This document shows, piece after piece, positions 28,162-36,505 of a DNA stretch of 64,000 nt. A program made the position numbers and the translations under genes. The notes below the pieces were generated by a model. The model was not told the origin of the DNA, ran no database searches, and saw only the letters and a list, made by a program, of their open reading frames with translations. Source of the stretch: Rufibacter hautae (GTDB lineage Bacteria; Bacteroidota; Bacteroidia; Cytophagales; Hymenobacteraceae); assembly GCF_008271695.1 (NCBI RefSeq), contig NZ_VKKY01000002.1, positions 806,001 through 870,000 on the forward strand, written 5' to 3'. Numbering within the stretch: position 1 is the stretch's first letter; each line of letters begins with the position of its first letter.

Positions 28162-28311
28162 ATGAGTACTAGATCAGCAGACCAACAAAAGAAACAGCGT
28201 CAAAAAGAATTCAAGGAAAGGAAAGAAAATGAAGAGCGCCTAAAAGCTGAAGCTAAAAACGCCAAAAAAGGTAAGCCTGGCAATGATGAGGAAGAGGACA
28301 AGCCAAGCTGA
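28162..28311 (+). CDS. Small highly charged hypothetical protein
   Basis: From the ATG at 28162 the product is 49 residues, almost half Lys/Arg/Glu, and predicted as a single helix with an acidic end (NDEEEDKPS). The frame is open back to 28117, but those residues are hydrophobic and unlike the rest. Similar small charged proteins are found in related genomes. It is near the lower limit of what can be trusted. Confidence 0.45.
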   Translation: MSTRSADQQKKQRQKEFKERKENEERLKAEAKNAKKGKPGNDEEEDKPS

Positions 28312-28388
28312 ATAGTAGGAAATGGTGGGAGTTGCTTTAATGATAAACCTTTCCCAATAAGACAGCAGTGGTTAGGCCTTGTGTTATT

Positions 28389-28422
28389 TAGCCGCATTTA
28401 CCCGAAAAGGTAAATGCAGCTA
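28389..28422 (-). terminator. Terminator of mnmE
   Basis: Stem TAGC-c-GCATTTACC (28389-28402) with GGTAAATGC-a-GCTA (28409-28422), one mismatch, directly after the mnmE stop. The T tract is weak. Confidence 0.6.
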
Positions 28423-28426
28423 AAGC

Positions 28427-29806
28427 CTACTTCCCGATGCAGAATTTAGTAAAAATATTGTCCAAAAGGTCATCAGTGGTTATCTCACCGGTGATCTGGC
28501 CAAGGTAATAAAGGCAGCGCCTGATGTCCGCAGCGAGCCAGTCTCCGGTGAGGCCGCTGTCCAAGCCTTGCAGGACTTCTATCAAGGTATCTGAGGTTTG
28601 CTGCAGACTTTGGTAGTGGCGGAGGTTGGTCACAATGGTGCGATCTCCAGTGATGGCTTCGTTTGCGTTTACTTGCTCCAGGAGTTCTTTTTTGAGGTCC
28701 TCCAGACCCTCTTTCTTGCCTGCCGATAAGTACACCAGATTTTCAAAAGAGCCAAAGCTTCCCAACTGCTCAGGAGTAGCTAAATCCTTTTTATTTCCCA
28801 GCAGAAGGTAAGGAACCGCTGGTAAGTTAAGCGCATCTAATTCTTCCTGCAGCTGAGCAGGAGTAGTGGAGGTTACATCAAATAAGTAGAGAACCAGAGC
28901 AGCCTTCTGTAATTGCTCTTTGGTGCGGGCAACCCCAATGGCTTCCACAGTATCCAAGGTTTCGCGCAGACCAGCGGTATCAATGAACCGGAAGCGAATG
29001 CCACCAATCATGGCCTCATCTTCAATGACGTCGCGGGTGGTGCCGGGAATCTCAGATACGATGGCTTTTTCCTCGTTCAGAAGCGCGTTGAGCAGCGTGG
29101 ATTTACCAGCATTTGGTTTGCCGGCGATGACCGTGGGAACTCCGTTCTTGAGCACGTTCCCCATTTCAAAAGACTGCAGCAGATCCGTAATCAGGCGCTG
29201 TAGGGAAGAGATTAGGCGCCGGAGGGCACTGCGGTCGGCGAACTCCACGTCCTCTTCACTGAAATCCAGTTCCAGCTCAATCATGGAAGCAAAATGAATG
29301 AGTTGCGCCCGTAGGGCCTTAATCTCCTGCGAGAAGCCTCCGCGCATTTGCTTCATGGCTACCTGGTGCGTCAGCGCCGAATCAGAGGCGATGAGATCGG
29401 CCACGGCCTCGGCCTGGGCCAGGTCGAACTGCCCGTTCAGGAAAGCACGCTTGGTGAACTCGCCGGCCTCGGCCAGACGAGCGCCCTGGCGCAGAAATAG
29501 CTTCAGAAGCTGCTCGGTGATGTACGGCGATCCATGGCAGGAGACTTCCACCACGTCTTCTTTGGTGTAGGAATTCGGGCCTTTGAACAGAGTTACCACC
29601 ACCTCATCCAGAATCTTCTCGGCATCTCTGATGGTCCCAAAATGTAGCGTATGCGAGGCTTGCTTTTGCAGGTTCTTTCCTTTGAAAACGCTCTGCACAA
29701 TGGAAATCGCCTCGGGGCCGGAGAGCCGTATCACGGCAATGGCGCCGTGCCCCGCAGCGGTGGACAGGGCCACAATGGTATCTTTGGAAAGGATGGAAGG
29801 TATCAA
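28427..29806 (-). CDS. mnmE: tRNA uridine-5-carboxymethylaminomethyl modification GTPase MnmE
   Basis: With MnmG (not in the window) it modifies the wobble uridine of several tRNAs. It has an N-terminal folate-binding domain (about 1-120, IVALSTAAGHGAIAVIRLSG) and a helical domain. A G domain is inserted within it, with GKPNAGKST, the GTTRD switch and DTAG. The C-terminus is the invariant CIGK. Its 459 residues are the usual length. The start codon is TTG at 29806: a strong AAGGAG lies 9 bases upstream and the frame has no earlier ATG before a stop. It is preceded by the thioredoxin-like gene with a 34-base gap, likely one operon. Confidence 0.96.
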   Translation of the reverse strand: MIPSILSKDTIVALSTAAGHGAIAVIRLSGPEAISIVQSVFKGKNLQKQASHTLHFGTIRDAEKILDEVVVTLFKGPNSYTKEDVVEVSCHGSPYITEQLLKLFLRQGARLAEAGEFTKRAFLNGQFDLAQAEAVADLIASDSALTHQVAMKQMRGGFSQEIKALRAQLIHFASMIELELDFSEEDVEFADRSALRRLISSLQRLITDLLQSFEMGNVLKNGVPTVIAGKPNAGKSTLLNALLNEEKAIVSEIPGTTRDVIEDEAMIGGIRFRFIDTAGLRETLDTVEAIGVARTKEQLQKAALVLYLFDVTSTTPAQLQEELDALNLPAVPYLLLGNKKDLATPEQLGSFGSFENLVYLSAGKKEGLEDLKKELLEQVNANEAITGDRTIVTNLRHYQSLQQTSDTLIEVLQGLDSGLTGDWLAADIRRCLYYLGQITGEITTDDLLDNIFTKFCIGK

Positions 29807-29840
29807 AGCAATGTACTCCTTAGGGTTTGCCGTTTAGCGG

Positions 29841-30335
29841 CTATTTTTCCGAAAGATACGCTAAAGCGCGCAGAAAATCTTTGGCCGGTATAAAACCGGG
29901 AACCCGCTCCATCACCTGTTGCTTCTCGTTCAGGAAAACCGTGGAAGGATAACTCATCTGTCCTTGCAGAAGGGACAATGCCAGTTCATGTGCTCGGTAC
30001 TTCTCCAAGTATTTGTAGGTTCTGCCCTGCAAAGTAATGGCTTGGCGCTGCTCGGCGTTGAGTTTCACTACATAGTAATCCTGGTTCAGTTTCTTCACCA
30101 CCTCAGGGTTCTGGTACACCTGCTTGTCCATTTTCTTGCACCAGCCGCACCAATCGGTGTATACATCCACCAAAATCTTCTTGGGCTTGGTTTTGCTTTT
30201 CACGAGGGCCTGCTCCAACGTGAGCCACTCCAGCTTTTCTGAGGGAGCAGCTACGATAAATTCAGCCGGTTTAAGGGAGGAAGTAGGAGAGAAGAAGGAG
30301 GCGAACGCGGTTATGATAATAAAAAGGAAGTGCAT
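29841..30335 (-). CDS. Thioredoxin-like secreted protein (CGWC)
   Basis: A 164-residue thioredoxin-fold protein with an N-terminal signal or membrane segment (MHFLFIIITAFASFF). The active site CGWC lies in YTDWCGWCKKMD. The surrounding sequence (PKKILVDVYTDWCGWCKKMDKQ) fits the periplasmic DsbD-gamma/DUF255-like group, which reduces or isomerises disulfides outside the cytoplasm. The expected cis-Pro lies in QMSYPSTVFLN. It lies 34 bases upstream of mnmE. Confidence 0.85.
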   Translation of the reverse strand: MHFLFIIITAFASFFSPTSSLKPAEFIVAAPSEKLEWLTLEQALVKSKTKPKKILVDVYTDWCGWCKKMDKQVYQNPEVVKKLNQDYYVVKLNAEQRQAITLQGRTYKYLEKYRAHELALSLLQGQMSYPSTVFLNEKQQVMERVPGFIPAKDFLRALAYLSEK

Positions 30336-30485
30336 GTAACTTAAATTTCGCTTCTGCTTAAGGGTCAGTTGGTTTGAAGTCGCTTCTAATACGAAAAGAA
30401 CCGTTATCTATTGTGGTATCCGGAGGAAAGTAGAAAAGCGCTTCTCTTCTCGAGTGCCCTTTAGACTTTCAAAAAGGGAGTCGCT

Positions 30486-30520
30486 GTTTAAAGCTTATTA
30501 TAGAAAAATGAGCCCGAAAC
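30486..30520. repeat. Dispersed palindrome, degenerate copy
   Basis: GTTTAAAGCTTATTATAGAAAAATGAGCCCGAAAC keeps the arm ends and the central AGAAAA. It lies just beyond the 3' end of the metal transporter operon. Confidence 0.5.
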
Positions 30521-30578
30521 CCTTTAAATCCTAAAGCCAAATTCACCAATATCTAACCGGATTGACATTTAGAGATTT

Positions 30579-31475
30579 TTAAACGGCGTTAGCCTTCATA
30601 ACTGCTATCGGCTGCCGGCGCTTGGCCAATAGACCGTGGCTGGGAGAGAAGACAAAGGCGAGCAGAAACTGTAGTCCAATGATGACAGAGATAGCCCCTG
30701 CCACAGAGCCGTTCAACCACAAGGCCAGGTAAAAACCAGCCGCCGAAGCGATGGTTCCGGCCAAGGCTGAGAGGACCAACATCTTCTTCAGGTCATCGGT
30801 GAGCAAATAAGCGGTAGCCGGTGGACCTACCATGAGCGCCACCACCAGAATAGCCCCCACAGATTCAAAGGCCGCTACTGTGGTCAGGGAAACCGCGCCC
30901 ATAAGGAGGTAGTACCAAAGCGTGGTGGAGAGCCCGATGGCCGTAGCGAAAGCCGGATCAAAGGAGGTGAGGTATAACTGTTTGTAGAAAACGGTGATAA
31001 ACAACAGCAGCAGCACCAAAACTCCGCCTATAATCCAGACGGTTCGCGGACCCATGTTCAAACCGCTTTCGGTGAGCCAGATGTCTAAAGGAACATAGGC
31101 AATCTCGCCGTAAAGCACACAATCCTGGTCCAGGTCCACTTTGCCGGCGTACACCGAGATGAGGATAATACCCAGTGCAAACAACGTAGTGAAGGTGACT
31201 CCAATGGAGGCATCGGCTTGGACGCGGGCTTTTTTGTGGAAGAACTCAATCAGGAAGGTGCAGGCAACACCCAGCAGGGCCGCCCCAATCAACATGGTCC
31301 AGACCTCGCGAGAGCCACTGAACAGAAAAGCCAGCACAATGCCCGGCAGCACCGCGTGCGAAATAGCATCGCCCACCATAGCCATGCGGCGCAAAATCAG
31401 AAAGCAACCCAGCAAACTGCAGCAAATGGCTACCAGCGCCCCGGTTAAAATAATCCAGAAAGCATCTATGTTCAT
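30579..31475 (-). CDS. Metal ABC transporter permease (ABC-3 family)
   Basis: A 298-residue inner-membrane permease for Mn/Zn/Fe-type divalent metals. It has about eight hydrophobic segments and the ABC-3 signature GDAISHAVLPGIVLAF. It is the last gene of the locus; its ATG overlaps the stop of the fused permease gene by ATGA, which indicates translational coupling. With the neighbouring permease it would form the heterodimeric channel. A C-terminal His-poor tail ends with KANAV. Confidence 0.92.
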   Translation of the reverse strand: MNIDAFWIILTGALVAICCSLLGCFLILRRMAMVGDAISHAVLPGIVLAFLFSGSREVWTMLIGAALLGVACTFLIEFFHKKARVQADASIGVTFTTLFALGIILISVYAGKVDLDQDCVLYGEIAYVPLDIWLTESGLNMGPRTVWIIGGVLVLLLLFITVFYKQLYLTSFDPAFATAIGLSTTLWYYLLMGAVSLTTVAAFESVGAILVVALMVGPPATAYLLTDDLKKMLVLSALAGTIASAAGFYLALWLNGSVAGAISVIIGLQFLLAFVFSPSHGLLAKRRQPIAVMKANAV

Positions 31476-32764
31476 GACTGTTGCGGAATAGTGGTATGGT
31501 GCGGATCTGAGGTAGGGTAGTCCAGCAGCTCTTCTAACCGTTTCTCCAGCTCCGGGGTAAGCACGTGTTCAATGGACTCCGCATCCTCGTGGACGTGGTC
31601 TGAGGCTACTTGCAGGTACTCTGTGAGGTACAACTCCCATAGGCGGTGTAGCCGGACAATGCGTTGAGCTTCTTTTTTGCCGGGTGACGTAAGTGCCCAG
31701 CCGTCATGGCTTTCCTGCACCAGACCTTGGCGGCGAAGCACCTTCAGCCCATTCTTCATCCGGAGCAAGGGTTGGCGGCGGCGTTCCAAAATCTGCTGTT
31801 TGGAGTAACTGTGTTCGTATTCGCCTTTGGCCTCGCCCAAATGGAACAGCGTTTTAAGGATGTTCTCGCGGGTCATCTGCCGGCGCAAGCGGCGCTGCAT
31901 CAGGTAACGGGCCAAAAGTCCCTTTTTCGGGGCCAGGATAAACGAGAAGATTGCCAGTAAGGACAACAGCATCACAATCCAGGGGCCGGTAGGCATGGCA
32001 GGAGCCGTAAAGGAGACATAGGCCCCAGCCGCGCCGCAGAAGGCACTCATTGCGGCGGCAATCACCACCATCGCCCCAAGCCGGTCTGTCCAGAAGCGTG
32101 CAGCAGCAGCAGGTGTGATGAGCATAGCCGACATCAGCACCACGCCCACTGATTGGATTCCTACCACCACCGCCAAAACCGTGAGGGTCGTAAGCAAGAG
32201 CTCCAAGCCGCGCACGGGCAACCCGATGGTGCGGGCATAAGCCAGGTCAAAACTGATTAACTTGAATTCTTTGTACAGCAGCAGCACGCTCAACAGCAGC
32301 AGCACCGCCACTGCCCCGAAGGTGATGAGGTCCTGGCCCACCAAAGCCGCCGCGCTCCCGAAAAGAAATTTATCCAGCCCACTTTGGTTTTCATTGTTGG
32401 AGTGCTGAATGGAGGTGAGCAGCAGAATGCCAATCCCGAAGAAAACGGACAAGACTAAGCCAATGGCGGTGTCTTCTTTTATGCGGCTATTTGCGGTGAC
32501 CAGGTCAATGATGATAAGAGACAGCCACCCGGTCAGGAAGGAGCCTAACAGCAGGATCAAGGGGTTTTTCTCACCGGTCAGGATAAAGGCCAGGCAAACG
32601 CCCGGCAAAACGGCGTGCGCCACGGCGTCACCTACCAGCGCCCTTTTCCGAAGCACGGTAAAGCAGCCTACCACCGCTGAACTGGCCGCCAGCAGAACAG
32701 AGCCGATAGTCACAAACCGCACGTTGGCGTCTGACATGCTCAGGAAATCCCACAGGGTATTCAT
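31472..32764 (-). CDS. Metal ABC transporter permease fused to a DtxR/MntR-like domain
   Basis: A 430-residue protein. Residues about 1-285 are an ABC-3 permease with GDAVAHAVLPGVCLAF and eight hydrophobic segments. After a basic linker (MQRRLRRQMTREN), residues about 300-415 are a winged-helix plus dimerisation domain of the DtxR/MntR family. HRLWELYL and HEDAESIEHVL retain the His/Glu/Glu/His metal ligands of the MntR type. The same architecture is known in chlamydial YtgCR, where the repressor part is released by proteolysis. Here the domain would sit on the cytoplasmic side of the permease. It could sense metal at the membrane or act as a cleavable regulator; both are inference. It overlaps its upstream and downstream genes by ATGA. 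Confidence 0.92.
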   Translation of the reverse strand: MNTLWDFLSMSDANVRFVTIGSVLLAASSAVVGCFTVLRKRALVGDAVAHAVLPGVCLAFILTGEKNPLILLLGSFLTGWLSLIIIDLVTANSRIKEDTAIGLVLSVFFGIGILLLTSIQHSNNENQSGLDKFLFGSAAALVGQDLITFGAVAVLLLLSVLLLYKEFKLISFDLAYARTIGLPVRGLELLLTTLTVLAVVVGIQSVGVVLMSAMLITPAAAARFWTDRLGAMVVIAAAMSAFCGAAGAYVSFTAPAMPTGPWIVMLLSLLAIFSFILAPKKGLLARYLMQRRLRRQMTRENILKTLFHLGEAKGEYEHSYSKQQILERRRQPLLRMKNGLKVLRRQGLVQESHDGWALTSPGKKEAQRIVRLHRLWELYLTEYLQVASDHVHEDAESIEHVLTPELEKRLEELLDYPTSDPHHTTIPQQS

Positions 32765-33564
32765 TTGCGGGTTGGTTTGGTTTCTCTGATGGGGAATTGT
32801 TTCTTCTGCAGCAACTCGCTTACGCGGCTAAGCTCGGTTAATCGGCCGCCGTACGTTTTCTCCAGAAGGGGAGGCGTAAGCGTCTCCTCGGTAGGGCCCG
32901 AGGCTACCAGGCGCATGTTGAGCAGAATGATCCAGTCAAAGTAGTCCTGCGCCGATTGCAGGTCATGGTGCACCACCACCACCGTTTTGCCGTTGTCGCG
33001 CATCAGGCGCAGCAGTTCAATGATGGCGGTTTCGGTGGCGATGTCTACCCCCGCGAACGGCTCGTCCATAAGGTACAAATCCGCGTCCTGGGCCAAGGCG
33101 CGGGAAAGGAAAACCCGTTGTTGCTGTCCGCCGGAAAGTTGGGAGATCTGCCGGTTGGCGAAATCCTGCATGCCTACTTTCTCCAGCGCTTCCATGGCCA
33201 GTTTCTTCTCTCGGGACCCAGGCCTTCTGAAAAGCCCCAGTTGCCCGTAGGTCCCCATCATGGCCACATCCAGTGCCGAAGCCGGGAAATCCCAATCCAC
33301 CGACTCGCGCTGCGGCACGTAGCTCACCCGCTTGCGGACCTCTTCCAAGGGCTTGCCAAACAGCTCCACAAAGCCGCTGTTCAATGGAAGCAAGCCCATG
33401 ATGGCCTTGATGAGCGTGGACTTACCAGCCCCGTTCGGGCCAATGATGCCCACCAGCGCCTGTTGCGGTAAGGTCAGGTCTACGTCCCACAGCACGGGTT
33501 TCCGCTGATAGCTCACCGTTAAATCATGCACTTCTAAAACCGGATTCGTGACGTGTTGTATCAT
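32761..33564 (-). CDS. Metal ABC transporter ATP-binding protein
   Basis: The 267-residue ATPase of the metal importer. Walker A GPNGAGKST, Q-loop, signature LSGGQQQRVFLSRAL, Walker B DLYLMDEPF and the H-loop VVHHDL are all intact. The stop overlaps the start of the permease-regulator gene by ATGA. It lies 233 bases downstream of the binding-protein gene, a gap that contains an element copy. Confidence 0.95.
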   Translation of the reverse strand: MIQHVTNPVLEVHDLTVSYQRKPVLWDVDLTLPQQALVGIIGPNGAGKSTLIKAIMGLLPLNSGFVELFGKPLEEVRKRVSYVPQRESVDWDFPASALDVAMMGTYGQLGLFRRPGSREKKLAMEALEKVGMQDFANRQISQLSGGQQQRVFLSRALAQDADLYLMDEPFAGVDIATETAIIELLRLMRDNGKTVVVVHHDLQSAQDYFDWIILLNMRLVASGPTEETLTPPLLEKTYGGRLTELSRVSELLQKKQFPIRETKPTRK

Positions 33565-33611
33565 GGGTTACTCCTGAAATACGCTTCTACCTTCTAAAAC
33601 TTTGTTCTGGT

Positions 33612-33647
33612 GTTTCTAAGCTGATTTTATGAAAACAGGCCTAAAAT
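33612..33647. repeat. Dispersed palindrome copy inside the metal operon
   Basis: GTTTCTAAGCTGATTTTATGAAAACAGGCCTAAAAT, with the right arm close to consensus. It lies between the ATPase and binding-protein genes and could attenuate transcription within the operon. Confidence 0.65.
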
Positions 33648-33797
33648 AGGATTGCTAACCCTTATTCAAATGACCAGCTTAAAAGTTTAATGTCCTTTAC
33701 CGCTGCTTTATATTGATGCTACAAACTAGTAAGTTCTTCAAACATCACTTTTCTAAACAGACTATAACCAATAAGTAAAACAGCAACTTATGGTATT

Positions 33798-34739
33798 TTA
33801 CTTCAATGCCTTTACAATCTTGGACACGTTGGCTTTCACCATCCCCTCGTAAGTGCCGGCCGGGCCGTTGGGCTCACCCAAGGCATCGGAGTACAGGGTT
33901 CCGCCCAGTTGTATCTCATGCCCTTTCTGACGGCAGCCTTCCATCACGGCTTCTATGGCTTTCTGCGAGACAGAACTCTCCACAAAAACCGCTTTCACTT
34001 TCTGGTCTACAATGAAATTGACCAACGAGGAGACATCCTGCAAGCCAAACTCTGAAACTGTGGAGATCCCCTGCAAACCCTGCACCTTGATGTTGTAGGC
34101 TCTTCCAAAATACCCGAAGGCATCGTGGGCGGTAATGAGGATCCGTTGCCGTTCTGGGATGGAGGCAATCTGCGCCTTTGTCCAGAGATGGAGGCTGTCT
34201 AACCTAGCGCGGTACTGCTTGGTGTTGGCTTGATACTGAGCGGCGTTCCGTGGGTCCTGCTGCTGGAGTTTCTGGGAAACGTGTTCCACTAACTGGCCCC
34301 AGAGGGCCACGTCAAACCAGATGTGCGGGTCATGGCTGTCCTGGAACTGGGGCGATTTCCGGAGGCGCTCCTCGGGGAGACCTTCGGCGGCCGCCCAAAC
34401 CACCTTTTGGCGGGCCAGTTTGTCCAGCACTTCGCCCATCTTTCCTTCCAGGTGCAGGCCGTTGTAAATGATGACGTCTGCCTCGCGTAAGGTCTGCAGA
34501 TCGCCTAGGGCCGCTTTGTACAAGTGCGGATCAACGCCTGCGCCCATTAAAGACGTCACCACGGCCCGGTCGCCTACCAGGTTGGCCACCGCATTGCGGA
34601 GAATGCTGGTGGTGGTGACAATGTAGAGTTTGCCCTGCTGGTGCGCCTGAGCCCCGGGAGTATCCTCGGGGGCACAGGCCGCACAAAGCAGCATTAAGAA
34701 AAGCGCACAACGAAACCAACGTTTAAGGCCTGTTTTCAT
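33798..34739 (-). CDS. Metal-binding lipoprotein of the ABC importer (TroA/ZnuA-like)
   Basis: A 313-residue cluster A-I binding protein that captures a divalent metal outside the inner membrane. Signal peptide II ends LCAAC (Cys22). Expected ligands are visible: His in GVDPHLYKA, His in DPHIWFD, His in ITAHDAFGYF and an Asp in LYSDALGE. The third ligand is His, as in ZnuA and TroA, rather than Glu as in PsaA/MntC, so zinc cannot be excluded. The neighbouring regulator looks manganese-type, so TroA-like Mn/Zn is the best guess. The frame is open to 34796, but that overlaps the regulator gene and precedes a normal signal peptide. The first codons (MKTGLKR) are formed by a dispersed palindrome copy. 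Confidence 0.92.
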   Translation of the reverse strand: MKTGLKRWFRCALFLMLLCAACAPEDTPGAQAHQQGKLYIVTTTSILRNAVANLVGDRAVVTSLMGAGVDPHLYKAALGDLQTLREADVIIYNGLHLEGKMGEVLDKLARQKVVWAAAEGLPEERLRKSPQFQDSHDPHIWFDVALWGQLVEHVSQKLQQQDPRNAAQYQANTKQYRARLDSLHLWTKAQIASIPERQRILITAHDAFGYFGRAYNIKVQGLQGISTVSEFGLQDVSSLVNFIVDQKVKAVFVESSVSQKAIEAVMEGCRQKGHEIQLGGTLYSDALGEPNGPAGTYEGMVKANVSKIVKALK

Positions 34740-34756
34740 AAAATCAGCGCGTAAAC
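34721..34756. repeat. Dispersed palindrome copy that supplies a start codon
   Basis: GTTTAAGGCCTGTTTTC-ATA-AAATCAGCGCGTAAAC. Read on the minus strand, its GAAAACAGGCC arm, preceded by AT, forms the ATG and first codons of the binding-protein gene. It therefore spans the mntR-binding protein junction. Confidence 0.7.
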
Positions 34757-34761
34757 GCACC

Positions 34762-35421
34762 TCACGGATTGATGACGAAAATCTTCTCCAGCACATCTGA
34801 AGAAAGAATCACTGACTTACTTTTATTGATACTGATCTCTAACGAGTTATCGTAGGGTATTTTGTCCACTACTTGCAGCTGCGTTCCAATCTGAATGCCC
34901 ACCCGGTTGAGGTACTGCAGGAAAGCGGGCTGCGAGTCTTTCACCCGGCACACCACGCCTTTTTGCTCTATGGCCAAAGAAGCCAGCACCCGCTGCTCTT
35001 CCTCGCGCAGTTCCCCCGCCTCCGTAGGGATAGGGTCGCCGTGCGGATCAATGCGCGGATGACCCAGGAACTCATCCAAACGCTGAATAAGCAGCTCAGA
35101 TTTCACGTGTTCCATCTGCTCGGCCACCTCATGTACTTCGTCCCAGGTGAAGTGGAGTTTCTGCACCAGGAACACCTCCCAGAGGCGGTGTTTCCGGATG
35201 ATCTTTAACGCCACCCTTTGTCCTTCGGCTGTGAGCTGCACCCCGTGGTATTTCACGTAGTGCACCAGGTCTTTAGCGCTGAGCTTCCGCAGCATGTCAC
35301 TCACTGAGGCGGGTTTGGTCTGCAGCGTCTCAGAAAGGCCGGTGGTGCTTACCGCGTTGGTGCCGCCTCCAGAGAGTTTGTAGATGGCTTTGATGTAGTT
35401 TTCTTCCGCGGTACTGTGCAT
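34762..35421 (-). CDS. mntR: DtxR/MntR family metal-dependent transcriptional regulator
   Basis: A 219-residue repressor with a winged-helix N-terminal domain (about 1-65), a dimerisation/metal domain (66-140) and a C-terminal FeoA/SH3-like domain (about 145-219). The metal site reads HRLWEVFL and HEVAEQMEHV. The position of DtxR Cys102 is Glu, which matches Glu99 of B. subtilis MntR, so manganese sensing is favoured. It is located between fabH (7 bases upstream) and the binding protein (22 bases downstream) in the same direction. It probably autoregulates the operon through the box at 36472-36487. Confidence 0.9.
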   Translation of the reverse strand: MHSTAEENYIKAIYKLSGGGTNAVSTTGLSETLQTKPASVSDMLRKLSAKDLVHYVKYHGVQLTAEGQRVALKIIRKHRLWEVFLVQKLHFTWDEVHEVAEQMEHVKSELLIQRLDEFLGHPRIDPHGDPIPTEAGELREEEQRVLASLAIEQKGVVCRVKDSQPAFLQYLNRVGIQIGTQLQVVDKIPYDNSLEISINKSKSVILSSDVLEKIFVINP

Positions 35422-35427
35422 GACGGT

Positions 35428-36438
35428 CTACCAGCGAATCAGGGCAGAAGCCCAGGTGAAACCACTGCCAAACGCCGCCAGGCAGATCAAATCTCCCTCT
35501 TTTACCCTTCCTTCTTCAAAAGCCTCGGAAAACGCAATGGGCACGGAAGCCGCAGTGGTGTTGCCGTACTTCTGGATGTTACTGAAAATCTTATTGTCTG
35601 GCAGTTTCATTTTTTGCTGGATGAACTGCGTGATGCGCAGGTTAGCCTGGTGAGGCACCACCAGATCCAAATCATCGGCAGTGACACCGTTGTGGGTAAG
35701 GGCTTCGTTGATCACCTCGGGGAAGCGGGTAACGGCGTGTTTGAAGACGGTGCTTCCGTTCATCACTGGCCAGATGTCGCCGCTATCAATGGTCTGGTAA
35801 GTGAGGCGCTCCGCATCGTTGCTTGATGGTCCTTTGGTCATCAGTTCCTCCGCAAATTCGCCCTGAGCGTGTAAATGGGTAGATAAGATGCCCCGATCTA
35901 AGCTATCTGAGGGTGTCAAAACAGCAGCTCCGGCTCCATCGCCGAAAATCACTGAAACGGACCGGCCTTTGTCTGAGAAGTCAAGCCCCGAAGAGTGGAT
36001 CTCTGAACCCACTACCAGCACGTTGTCATACATGCCGGTTTTGATGAACTGATCCGCTAAAGACAAGGCATAGATAAAACCGGAGCATTGGTTCCGGACA
36101 TCGTAGCAAGGAATATCTGAAATGCCTAACTCGCGCTGCAACAGCACTCCGGAGCCAGGGAAAAAATAATCGGGGCTCAAGGTCGCGAACACAATCATGT
36201 CCAAGTCTTTGGCCTCTAAGCCGGCTTTCTCCAAGGCTTTGCGAGCCGCGTTGGCAGCCATGTTGGCGGTGGTGTCTTTGCCAGGTTCAAAATAACGTCG
36301 TTCATGGATACCGGTCCGCTCCACAATCCAGGCGTCTGAGGTATCCATCAGTTTCTCCAGATCAGCGTTCTTCACTACCTTTTCGGGTACATAGTGGCCA
36401 AGGCCAGCAATGCGGGAGTTTCTTAGTTCTTTCGTCAT
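35428..36438 (-). CDS. fabH: 3-oxoacyl-ACP synthase III
   Basis: Condenses an acyl-CoA starter with malonyl-ACP to begin fatty acid synthesis. The 336-residue enzyme has Cys118 in RNQCSGF, the catalytic His in PHQANLRI, and the Asn in YGNTTAAS. The FabH sequence GHYVPEKVV is at the start. It is the first gene of the metal-import locus, only 7 bases ahead of mntR. This is an unusual position, because fabH normally sits with other fab genes. Bacteroidota often have several FabH paralogues, so this may not be the housekeeping one. Confidence 0.95.
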   Translation of the reverse strand: MTKELRNSRIAGLGHYVPEKVVKNADLEKLMDTSDAWIVERTGIHERRYFEPGKDTTANMAANAARKALEKAGLEAKDLDMIVFATLSPDYFFPGSGVLLQRELGISDIPCYDVRNQCSGFIYALSLADQFIKTGMYDNVLVVGSEIHSSGLDFSDKGRSVSVIFGDGAGAAVLTPSDSLDRGILSTHLHAQGEFAEELMTKGPSSNDAERLTYQTIDSGDIWPVMNGSTVFKHAVTRFPEVINEALTHNGVTADDLDLVVPHQANLRITQFIQQKMKLPDNKIFSNIQKYGNTTAASVPIAFSEAFEEGRVKEGDLICLAAFGSGFTWASALIRW

Positions 36439-36445
36439 AGTTGGT

Positions 36446-36453
36446 CAAATATA
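36446..36453 (-). promoter_or_regulatory. Bacteroidota -7 element TATATTTG of fabH-mntR operon
   Basis: A perfect TAnnTTTG on the minus strand, 7 bases before the fabH ATG, so the message would be almost leaderless. No TTTG -33 element is visible. The position where it should lie is occupied by the operator at 36472-36487. Confidence 0.65.
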
Positions 36454-36471
36454 CGTATATGGAAATTAAAG

Positions 36472-36487
36472 TTTAGGTTTGCCTAAA
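36472..36487. promoter_or_regulatory. Putative MntR/DtxR operator TTTAGG-N4-CCTAAA
   Basis: TTTAGGTTTGCCTAAA has perfect six-base inverted arms and a TTTG spacer, and resembles known DtxR/MntR boxes. It overlaps the expected -33 region of the promoter at 36446-36453, an ideal position for metal-dependent repression of fabH-mntR and the downstream metal-import genes. Confidence 0.65.
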
Positions 36488-36505
36488 TAAATTTTTAAAC
36501 CTGTT

